From: Cyanomargarita calcarea GSE-NOS-MK-12-04C
GTDB lineage: Bacteria > Cyanobacteriota > Cyanobacteriia > Cyanobacteriales > Nostocaceae
Assembly: GCA_019359595.1 (NCBI GenBank)
Contig: JAHHGZ010000001.1
Location: forward strand, 186,001-250,000
Direction of reading: 5' to 3'
DNA: 64,000 nucleotides
A program made the translations under genes and the position numbers. The notes below the pieces were generated by a model that searched no databases, was not told where the DNA came from, and worked only from the letters and a program-made list of their open reading frames with translations. Positions 57,773 through 64,000 of the stretch are shown piece by piece. How positions within the stretch are numbered: the first letter of the stretch is position 1; every line of letters begins with the position of its first letter.

Positions 57773-57906
57773 ATTTAAGTTGCGTTTTATCTTTAGTGTG
57801 CTATATTTATATTGAATTGAGTATTATTTTCGGTTATATGACTCGTTTAAACAACGTCTCTACTGAATCTAAATCTCTACACACTAAGATTTATTGGAGA
57901 TGTTTT

Positions 57907-58215
57907 ATGTCTATCTACGTCGGTAATGTATCTTATGAGGTTAAAGAAGATGACCTCAAACAAGTTTTTGCAGAATACGGCACTGTTAAAAGCGTCCAAT
58001 TGCCTACAGACCGCGAAACAGGTCGGGTAAGAGGGTTTGCATTTGTAGAAATGGGAACAGATGCAGAAGAAACAGCAGCGATTGATGCCCTTGATGGCTC
58101 TGATTGGATGGGTCGTAGCTTAAAAGTTAATAAAGCTAAACCCCGTGAAGACAGAGGTTCCTCTGGTGGTGATAGACGAGGAAGCGGTGGCGGCGGATAC
58201 TCTCAACGATATTAA
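57907..58215 (+). CDS. rbp: RRM RNA-binding protein (cyanobacterial Rbp)
   Basis: 102 residues. RNP2 SIYVGNVSYEV, RNP1 RGFAFVEMGTDAEE, and a Gly-rich tail (SGGDRRGSGGGGYSQRY). ATG at 57907 gives the standard N-terminus; the upstream open frame from 57796 is leader. Such genes are often cold-induced through their long leader. Followed by rpsU, a conserved pairing. Confidence 0.95.
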   Translation: MSIYVGNVSYEVKEDDLKQVFAEYGTVKSVQLPTDRETGRVRGFAFVEMGTDAEETAAIDALDGSDWMGRSLKVNKAKPREDRGSSGGDRRGSGGGGYSQRY

Positions 58216-58245
58216 TCTGAAATAAGAGTTTAATTCGTTGGACAA

Positions 58246-58279
58246 CCAGGGTAGACTAGGAGTCTGCCTTTTTTTTTAT
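58246..58279 (+). terminator. Terminator or attenuator between rbp and rpsU
   Basis: GGGTAGACT-AGG-AGTCTGCC followed by nine T. Confidence 0.85.
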
Positions 58280-58332
58280 CGAGGGCGTAGTTGATTGCTC
58301 ACCACCATTAAGTCAATTTAATTGGAGATACA

Positions 58333-58524
58333 ATGACCCAAGTAATTCTAGGAGAAAACGAAGGAATTGAGTCAGCCTTACGCCGATTTAAGCGAGAAGT
58401 TTCCAAGGCTGGAATTTTTCCGGACATGAAAAAGCACCGTCATTTTGAAACACCTCTGCAAAAACACAAGCGTAAAGCAGTAGCCAGACACAAGCAGAGC
58501 AAAAGACGTTTCCGTAGTAATTAA
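58333..58524 (+). CDS. rpsU: 30S ribosomal protein S21
   Basis: 63 residues, very basic: [20 protein letters not shown] and [21 protein letters not shown]21 aids initiation. GGAG precedes the ATG. The rbp-rpsU linkage is typical of cyanobacteria. Confidence 0.97.
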   Translation: MTQVILGENEGIESALRRFKREVSKAGIFPDMKKHRHFETPLQKHKRKAVARHKQSKRRFRSN

Positions 58525-58635
58525 CGATGACTGCTTGCGAGTAGTTATCCTGTTTCACCAGAAATGCAGGAGTGATAATGAGCGAGAAGGACATTTTGTC
58601 AAACGTATTATTACTCCTGGTGTTTCCCTACTGCT

Positions 58636-59572
58636 CTACAGCCACGCAATCTCTGAATGGGTCGAGTGTGTGGTTTGCGGCAAGCGGTGCCGTCTTACAG
58701 AAGATCGTAAATCAGCGATCGCCTGCTTAATATCCACATTTTCCCAACGCTGCGCCCAAATTTGTTCTTCTGAGGCGCATTTTTTAACTTTTTCAAACAA
58801 CTGACCAAAGGTATGTGGTTGCGCTAATTCCTGTGCAAGCCATTTAGTTGGAACTCCTAGGGTGTCTGACAAAGCTGCTAAGTCGGTATGAGTTGGCATT
58901 GAGCCGTTTAGGATACTCCACCACATGACTCGTAATTGCCGACGTGCAGTAAAACGAGTTTCAATAGCCAAGGCCGACTCTACCAAAAATGATTGCTGTT
59001 GTTGGCCCATTTTTGCCCACTCATTTAACTGATTTGCCAAACCAATGTCGGTACGTCCGCTTTGTCGTGCCGATGTCACTACCCGCACTAACGGACTGTG
59101 GCGAAAACGGGCATTTACCCGCACCAAAGCCTGATAAAACGCTACATCTTCGGGTGCCCGTACAGGTGGTAAGCCTCCTGCAAGTGCATACATTTCTACC
59201 GTCACCGCCAAAGAAGCCCCATAATGTTGATAGTGCCGGGGAAAAGTATCCCATTCGTCGGGGTCAAGGTAACTTTCTAATTCTGCAATCAAGTAGCGAT
59301 AGCCGACCTCCCGCAGATGGCAAGCTTTGGCATAGGGGTCTAATGCCGCACGTCCAGCCTTATCAGTCAGAATTCGTCCAGTCAACCTGATGGGCTAAAG
59401 CAGCCAGGGTTTGTACCAATGTCTGAGCTTCATTGCGAACCGGAACAATTACGCATAGTTCACAATGCTTTGACGGTGGTGTTTGGACTAAAGAAGAAGA
59501 AGTATTCCAGTGAAGTTGTGCCCCTGGAAAGTCAGCAACGACAAGCGAGCGCTTACTTTCCATAAAAAACAT
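58636..59572 (-). pseudogene. GT2 glycosyltransferase, internal deletion and frameshift
   Basis: The N-terminus CVIVPVRNEAQTLVQTLAAL then AHQVDW ends at a stop. The next frame continues TGRILTDKAGRAALDPYAKA, CHLREVGYRYLIAELESYLD and PRHYQHYGASLAVTVEMYAL to the end. The central catalytic part (DxD region, roughly 150 residues) is missing at about 59385. Confidence 0.8.
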
Positions 59573-59799
59573 TTTTAGATCCCCAAGAAAACAGACAAAG
59601 TGTATTCATCCGACAGCGAAATATGACGTTTTGTTAACTTATTGTGATTGTTTCATTAATCATTTTTAATCCACCTAAAGCATGATTAGTGGTCAGTGAA
59701 ACTATACCAATAAGTGTAACAAAAAAACATCGTAAATCTATATATTCTAAAAGCTATAACCCAAAAGACATATACTTTTTATCGTTTTTTTATCAAGAT

Positions 59800-59970
59800 T
59801 TAAAGTAATAAATAATACTTTAATATATTTGATGTTCGCTCCAAATCCAAATCTGGTTTGGTATCGTCGTACCAAATTATGTAGGACTTACCAAAATATT
59901 TGGTGTTCATCAAGCACGCATTTAACCACTCCATCACTGATTGAATTTGTTCCCCAATAATTAACTTCAC
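59800..59970 (-). CDS. 56-residue ORF overlapping an RHH gene
   Basis: GTG start within the TGA stop of the RHH gene (GTGA overlap). VKLIIGEQIQSVMEWLNACL, YFGKSYIIWYDDTKPDLDLE. No family recognised. The overlap suggests coupled translation and a two-gene module. Confidence 0.45.
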   Translation of the reverse strand: MKLIIGEQIQSVMEWLNACLMNTKYFGKSYIIWYDDTKPDLDLERTSNILKYYLLL

Positions 59971-60146
59971 TCTTGACCCTCTAAAATCTTTTTCCCCTCT
60001 GCGACATAAGGAGCTATTGAAGAGCGGATGATTTCACTCATAGTTGTATGATTTTTGTCGCACCAAGCATCAAAAGCAATCCTATCATCGGGATTAATCA
60101 CGACTTGTATGTATACATTTTTGCGTCCTAATTTTTTTCTAGGCAT
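59967..60146 (-). CDS. Small ribbon-helix-helix DNA-binding protein
   Basis: 59 residues. MPRKKLGRKNVYIQVVINPD, DAWCDKNHTTMSEIIRSSIA, PYVAEGKKILEG. A basic beta strand (VYIQVVI) followed by helix-turn-helix (MSEIIRSSI) is the RHH/CopG pattern. Its ATG is 20 bp from a perfect 34-bp palindrome, its likely operator. Confidence 0.75.
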   Translation of the reverse strand: MPRKKLGRKNVYIQVVINPDDRIAFDAWCDKNHTTMSEIIRSSIAPYVAEGKKILEGQE

Positions 60147-60165
60147 GGTTTTTGATTCATACTAC

Positions 60166-60199
60166 TTATTTTATCATGATATATATCATGATAAAATAA
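60166..60199. promoter_or_regulatory. Perfect 34-bp palindrome, likely RHH operator
   Basis: TTATTTTATCATGATAT followed by its exact reverse complement. It sits between the RHH gene (minus) and the divergent 64-residue gene (plus), where a self-regulating RHH dimer would bind. Confidence 0.7.
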
Positions 60200-60252
60200 T
60201 CTAGGGACAAAAAATCCCCCCTCTTGGTTAAATACAAAAAGGAGGTAATTGA

Positions 60253-60447
60253 TTGAGCAAAAATGGTAACGGTCATAGAAAGTTCTTTAATCCTGCCAGA
60301 GTTTTTCTCCGTTTGCTGTCCGGGCTATGGGAAAAACGTGACATGGTAAACGATGAAACCTATCTCATAAACGCCGATGAAGTCAAAGACAATTTGGCAG
60401 ATATGAGCGATGAGGAATCGGAAGAACTAGGAAGTGACCGTAATTAA
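60253..60447 (+). CDS. 64-residue hypothetical protein, divergent from the RHH gene
   Basis: MSKNGNGHRKFFNPARVFLR, then an acidic tail DEVKDNLADMSDEESEELGS. The TTG start is supported by AGGAGGT 7 bases upstream. A basic N-terminal half and an acidic tail. Unknown family. Confidence 0.6.
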   Translation: MSKNGNGHRKFFNPARVFLRLLSGLWEKRDMVNDETYLINADEVKDNLADMSDEESEELGSDRN

Positions 60448-60460
60448 TTAAATCAACAGT

Positions 60461-60486
60461 CCCTAGAATTTATTCTAGGGGCTTTT
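60461..60486 (+). terminator. Terminator of the 64-residue gene
   Basis: CCCTAGAA-TTTA-TTCTAGGG then GCTTTT. Confidence 0.8.
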
Positions 60487-60511
60487 CTACTTAAATAGGT
60501 TTGATAAAATT

Positions 60512-60829
60512 ATGCCAAGTTTAGGAACAATCGTTTATCCAGTTCATTGTCGGCTAGTTGTACGTCGTCGTGATAGTTGGTATTTTACTAAAGGCGACGT
60601 ATTTGTAAATTTATTTAATATTCCAGTCCTTGAGCAGAAAGATTTATTTGCCTGCTTTGGTACAACTATGAAAGAAGTCGCAAACGAACTGAAAATTATT
60701 AATGGGGGTAAAGAGGGATTTTACATAGCTGACATATTAGAAAAAAAGTACTGCTACTGCGGTGATAGTTGGAAAGACGTAAAGATTAAGCTTCAAGAAC
60801 TAGGAATAACAAGACCAGATCCAGTATAA
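60512..60829 (+). CDS. Hypothetical protein
   Basis: 105 residues: MPSLGTIVYPVHCRLVVRRR, DVFVNLFNIPVLEQKDLFAC, EGFYIADILEKKYCYCGDSW. Soluble, four cysteines including CYC. Not recognised; AT-rich and in the accessory stretch. Confidence 0.5.
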   Translation: MPSLGTIVYPVHCRLVVRRRDSWYFTKGDVFVNLFNIPVLEQKDLFACFGTTMKEVANELKIINGGKEGFYIADILEKKYCYCGDSWKDVKIKLQELGITRPDPV

Positions 60830-60934
60830 TAATGTATTTTTGAAGGCATTATGTTAGACTCAAATACTTGGACTTTACAACTGCGCTACTTTAGTGTTGG
60901 ATCTGCTTGTTCGATTCTGAAGAACTTGTGAGTA

Positions 60935-61351
60935 ATGCTGCAAATTTCCAATAAAGTCATCATCCCAGAGAGTGAAATTGAACTGACTGCAATTCGCTCT
61001 CAAGGGGCCGGAGGTCAAAACGTTAACAAGGTTTCCACTGCCATCCACTTACGCTTTGATATTAGAGCTTCATCGCTACCCGATTTTTATAAGGAACAGC
61101 TTTTGAAACTCAGCGATCGACGCATCACCCAGGAAGGAGTTGTTGTGATCAAAGCCCAAGAACACCGAAGCCAGGAGCAGAACCGAACCGAAGCGTTGGA
61201 ACGACTTAAAGAACTTATTAAAAGTGCAGTCGTAGTGAAGATAAAACGCAAACCGACAAAACCGACTCGCAATTCTCAAAAAAAGCGTCTAGACCAGAAA
61301 ACCAAGCGCGGACAGATTAAGTCTAACAGAGGGCAAGTTACGGATTCTTAA
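60935..61351 (+). CDS. arfB: ArfB/YaeJ alternative ribosome-rescue hydrolase
   Basis: 138 residues. The GGQ motif is in RSQGAGGQNVNKVSTAIHLR; the basic tail (KKRLDQKTKRGQIKSNRGQV) would enter the mRNA channel. It releases peptides from stalled ribosomes. Confidence 0.95.
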   Translation: MLQISNKVIIPESEIELTAIRSQGAGGQNVNKVSTAIHLRFDIRASSLPDFYKEQLLKLSDRRITQEGVVVIKAQEHRSQEQNRTEALERLKELIKSAVVVKIKRKPTKPTRNSQKKRLDQKTKRGQIKSNRGQVTDS

Positions 61352-61407
61352 TTTATAGATTATACTCAATAACGGTCATATGTATCACACTATACAATTA
61401 AGTAATT

Positions 61408-61653
61408 ATGAAAATCAGAGACGGCACAATTAAATTAAATCAGTTTTTGAAGTTGATGGATATAGCCGCAAGTGGGGGACAAGCGAAACTGATGATTCAA
61501 GGTGGGGATGTCCAAGTAAACGGGATGGTTGAAACTCGACGAGGACGGCGACTAGTGCGGGGTGATAAAGTGACAGTGGAAGGACAGACTCTTGAAGTCA
61601 ATGTGGCCAGTGATGAATACCACGAACCTGTTTTTTTGGAAGAAACCGAGTAG
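61408..61653 (+). CDS. S4-domain RNA-binding protein (YbcJ-like)
   Basis: 81 residues. MKIRDGTIKLNQFLKLMDIA, ASGGQAKLMIQGGDVQVNGM and RRGRRLVRGDKVTVEGQTLE, the compact S4 fold. Follows arfB in the same direction. Confidence 0.88.
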   Translation: MKIRDGTIKLNQFLKLMDIAASGGQAKLMIQGGDVQVNGMVETRRGRRLVRGDKVTVEGQTLEVNVASDEYHEPVFLEETE

Positions 61654-61679
61654 AGAGCCTACAGTAAAAAAAAGCCTTC

Positions 61680-61712
61680 TGTAGGACAGACCAAAAAATC
61701 TGCCCTACAAAA
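61680..61712 (+). terminator. Hairpin after S4 gene
   Basis: TGTAGGACAGA pairs with TCTGCCCTACA around AAAAAA. No strong T-run; bidirectional use is possible. Confidence 0.6.
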
Positions 61713-61726
61713 ATATTGTCAGATTT

Positions 61727-61840
61727 TTATTTTGAAGTTCCTAAACCGTCATATCTGTTTGGGTCTTTCTTATCTTTTTTATCCTTCGGATCTTGTTTAG
61801 GTTTTTTAGATTCTTTATTACCTTTTTTTTCCTTCGACAT
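61727..61840 (-). CDS. 37-residue Lys-rich small protein
   Basis: MSKEKKGNKESKKPKQDPKD, KKDKKDPNRYDGLGTSK. Ribosome binding site GGAG 7 bases upstream. The GNKExKKPK motif recurs in small bacterial proteins. Function unknown. Confidence 0.65.
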   Translation of the reverse strand: MSKEKKGNKESKKPKQDPKDKKDKKDPNRYDGLGTSK

Positions 61841-62199
61841 TAGCGTTCTCCAACTAAGTTGATTGGGTTTCAGTTGTCAGTTTTAACATCAAGGGTTTAA
61901 ATCCCCTCTTCCACTTTCCAGCTATGGGTTGATAGCGGGTTTAAATCTTTGTAACCAAAGCCCTTGATGACTCTTAAATGCTTACTGTTCGTTGATTAAA
62001 TGCAGTCATTCCCTTTTACAAACTAGCGCCACTCCTCGAATGGGGCAAATGGAAACTTTTGCTACTTAATACTATGATAGACCCAAATGCATTTAAATTA
62101 CTCTTGACAAAAACCTTGGTTGATGAATCAACCAAATAATCGTTGGTTAATCAGATCAAATTACAAAAACTTATGATTTGAAAAAACTCTATTATTCCA

Positions 62200-62907
62200 G
62201 TGTATAAAGATTTTAGCAATTGGTTACAGCGCAAGTGGCCCTATATGAATGGATCGCACCTGAGTCGGCTGATAGAGAGTATTCACCAAGAGCTACTTCC
62301 CAATTTCCAAATTGAGAGCGTCGATCCCCACGACCCAGTAAAAGTCCATTCCGTTCCCAAACCTTGGCAACTTCTTGGAGCCGGAAACTATGCTGCAGTC
62401 GTCCATCACCCTGATTACCCCGAACAGGTGGTAAAGATTTACGCGCCTGGTCGTCCCGGCTTTGAGGAGGAATTGGAGGTCTACCACCGCTTGGGTTCCC
62501 ACCCGGCCTTCTCTGAATGTTTGTATGCCCAAGAGGGATTATTGGTTCTGAAGCGGCTGCATGGAGTGACCCTTTATGACTGCATTCACCGTGGTATACA
62601 GATCCCTATAACGGTTATCCGAGACGTTGACGAAGCCCTAGACTATGCACGCCAACGCGGTCTTCGCCCCCACGATATCCACGGTCGAAATGTGATGATG
62701 CACCAAGGCAGGGGACTAGTCGTGGATATTTCTGACTTCCTTCATAAAGATAAGTGTTCAAAATGGAACAACCTCAAGAAAGCGTACTACTGGCTGTATC
62801 GTCCCATTATATACCCAATGAAGCTCCGGATACCTTACTTTGTCTTGGATGCTGTCCGCAAAAGTTATCGTTTCTTCTCCCGCTTAACTAAACGTCTACG
62901 CCCTTAA
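62200..62907 (+). CDS. Protein-kinase-fold (RIO/ABC1-like) protein
   Basis: 235 residues from GTG. A Gly-rich-loop-like LGAGNYAAVVHHPDYPEQVV with Lys (KIYAPG), then GLRPHDIHGRNVMMHQGRGL as catalytic loop (HDxHxxN), and VVDISDF as the metal-binding motif. A compact kinase; substrate unknown. Confidence 0.7.
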   Translation: MYKDFSNWLQRKWPYMNGSHLSRLIESIHQELLPNFQIESVDPHDPVKVHSVPKPWQLLGAGNYAAVVHHPDYPEQVVKIYAPGRPGFEEELEVYHRLGSHPAFSECLYAQEGLLVLKRLHGVTLYDCIHRGIQIPITVIRDVDEALDYARQRGLRPHDIHGRNVMMHQGRGLVVDISDFLHKDKCSKWNNLKKAYYWLYRPIIYPMKLRIPYFVLDAVRKSYRFFSRLTKRLRP

Positions 62908-62998
62908 TTGATATCTTCTACTCTAAAAAAATGTCAAAATTATCGCTTCTATTACTCAGGTAAATCTATTAATCTTCCTACTTGCCAGTTAGTCAGCC

Positions 62999-63049
62999 AG
63001 GGACTAGAAGTCCCTGTCTAGTAGCATAAGTCCATTAAAATGGACTCAA
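62999..63049. repeat. Short REP-like hairpin pair
   Basis: AGGGACTAGAAGTCCCT followed by TCCATTAAAATGGA. Palindromic, no gene. Confidence 0.6.
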
Positions 63050-63101
63050 AATAATGCGATGATTTTGCAGTATATTTTATACTTTTGAAGAAGTATTGGC
63101 A

Positions 63102-63380
63102 GTGAGGCAACGCAGAAATCAATGGATAGTTGCTTCCCTCACTGTGGCTGCTGTAGTAGCGATCGCCTGGACAATATTTTTCATGCAGCAGCATAACTCT
63201 GCAATCGCTCGTGTCTCGGTTCAACAAGACCGCATCACCCGAGTCCAGGACGATGGCGGCAACCTCAAGACCATCTCCCGTAAACCCAATCTGGAACTAT
63301 TCTACCGGGTTACCCTCAAGGATTGTACTGCTACTCTAAGGGTGAGATGCGGTAATTGCGGAATATTTGACCTTTGTTAA
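63102..63380 (+). CDS. Small membrane-anchored protein, unknown
   Basis: About 92 residues from GTG. A single TM (IVASLTVAAVVAIAWTIFF), then a soluble part (ARVSVQQDRITRVQDDGGNL) and a cysteine-rich end (LRVRCGNCGIF). Possibly truncated. Not recognised. Confidence 0.4.
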   Translation: MRQRRNQWIVASLTVAAVVAIAWTIFFMQQHNSAIARVSVQQDRITRVQDDGGNLKTISRKPNLELFYRVTLKDCTATLRVRCGNCGIFDLC

Positions 63381-63585
63381 TTGCTATTTCATATACGAGC
63401 TGATCAGATTGTCGGTTTCGGCTTTTTGAAAGCTTTAAATAGCATGGGAAATTCTCAAAATTCGACTGTTGTGTTCCTGTTAGTAAAATTTTATAAGTTA
63501 AATCTTGCACCTCTATGTATAAATCACTAATCATAAATTTTAAAGTGACTAATTTAACATCATAAAACTTTATCTTTATCTAACA

Positions 63586-63635
63586 GTCCTCTACCCTACG
63601 GGAACGCCAAGGGCGAATAGAGGACTTTGGCTATG
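63586..63635. repeat. Inverted repeat upstream of photolyase
   Basis: AGTCCTCTA pairs with TAGAGGACT around a 26-base loop containing a second small stem. Confidence 0.65.
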
Positions 63636-63723
63636 AGACAGGGATTTATAATCGAATGGCTCCCTGGCTCCCTGACGGGCTGTTTTTTGGTACGATTGTA
63701 TTATTTTTATAAAAAATTGAGTT

Positions 63724-64000
63724 ATGCACCTTCTTTGGTTTCGCCGGGACTTACGATTAACTGATAACGAAATTGTCACATTGGCAACTGCCAACAATGC
63801 CCCAGTTTTACCCTTCTTTATCATTGACCCTTGGTTTTATACATGGGCTGATACAGGCAAAGCACGGGTGAGGTTTTTGTTTGAGTCTTTGGAAAACTTA
63901 AATTATAACCTGCAACGTTTAGATAGTCAGTTGATATTATTCGAGGGTAATTCAACTCATGTTTTGCAAGACTTAACCGGACAGTTAATCCAGCAAGGAT
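63724..64000 (+). CDS. Photolyase/cryptochrome, 5' part
   Basis: ATG at 63724, running off the window. MHLLWFRRDLRLTDNEIVTL, then NAPVLPFFIIDPWFY and LQRLDSQLILFEGN, the alpha/beta antenna domain of the photolyase/cryptochrome family (DNA repair by blue light, or light signalling). Which subtype needs the missing C-terminal part. Confidence 0.92.
   Translation, partial: MHLLWFRRDLRLTDNEIVTLATANNAPVLPFFIIDPWFYTWADTGKARVRFLFESLENLNYNLQRLDSQLILFEGNSTHVLQDLTGQLIQQG

Noticed and set aside
57796-57906. N-terminal extension of the RNA-binding protein
   Set aside because: RRM proteins of this group start at MSIYVGN; the upstream part reads as a leader.
60166-60199. 34-bp palindrome as a terminator
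   Set aside because: It is AT-rich, has no T-run and lies upstream of both flanking genes.

Overview
The window comes from a filamentous, probably heterocyst-forming cyanobacterium of the Nostocales type. Evidence: many HIP1 octamers (GCGATCGC), oxygenic-photosynthesis genes (chlH, psbZ), XisH/XisI-type genes, a cyanobacterial MntCAB transporter and AztR/AztA pair, and dense seven-base tandem repeats (AACTCCT and TTCCTTC families) between genes. No phage, plasmid replicon or CRISPR array is visible.

Layout. 0-5.6 kb is a vitamin B12 block: cobG (5' end outside the window), cobH and cobI overlap by ATGA junctions, then a CbiG-CobJ fusion, a DUF433/DUF5615 toxin-antitoxin pair and cobK on the other strand. 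5.6-14.2 kb holds an M23 peptidase, a small membrane protein, an LpxB-like protein, a nuclease-fold protein flanked by two matching hairpins, and chlH. 14.3-18.3 kb is an accessory island: a HEPN protein, HicB-like, VapBC-like and TacAT-like genes, a DUF4058-like protein and a miniature transposon. 18.5-26.7 kb is housekeeping on the minus strand (tkt, fabF, acpP, lpxD, mltA) with an HdrB-like protein on the plus strand. 26.9-29.9 kb is decayed: a tnpB pseudogene interrupted by a MITE, a TIR/NDT-fold protein, and about 1.2 kb of non-coding DNA. 29.9-40.7 kb carries a hybrid histidine kinase, a GlsB stress protein, a DHH-CBS-tRNA nucleotidyltransferase fusion, psbZ-ribH and a GT61 glycosyltransferase.

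40.9-54 kb has tRNA-Gly(GCC), xisH-xisI, an internally deleted DUF4058 gene, an MscS channel, mntCAB, a radical SAM protein and the divergent aztR/aztA metal-efflux locus. 54-59.6 kb combines a DUF1499 protein, a Tat-exported cytokinin-dehydrogenase-like oxidoreductase, a row of gene remnants (VOC, small membrane peptide, acyl-CoA dehydrogenase), the rbp-rpsU pair and a glycosyltransferase pseudogene. 59.8-60.5 kb holds the most distinctive unit: a tiny ribbon-helix-helix gene overlapping a 56-residue ORF, a perfect 34-bp palindrome at its promoter, and a divergent 64-residue gene. The window ends with arfB, an S4 protein, a 37-residue lysine-rich protein, a kinase-fold protein and the start of a photolyase.

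Themes: (1) low-complexity repeats read in frame inside several conserved proteins; (2) repeated MITE insertion with TA target duplication; (3) several genes broken by internal deletion or frameshift; (4) small ORFs below the usual annotation cutoff, some with good ribosome binding sites and convincing context. All functional statements come from reading motifs by eye; no database search was run.
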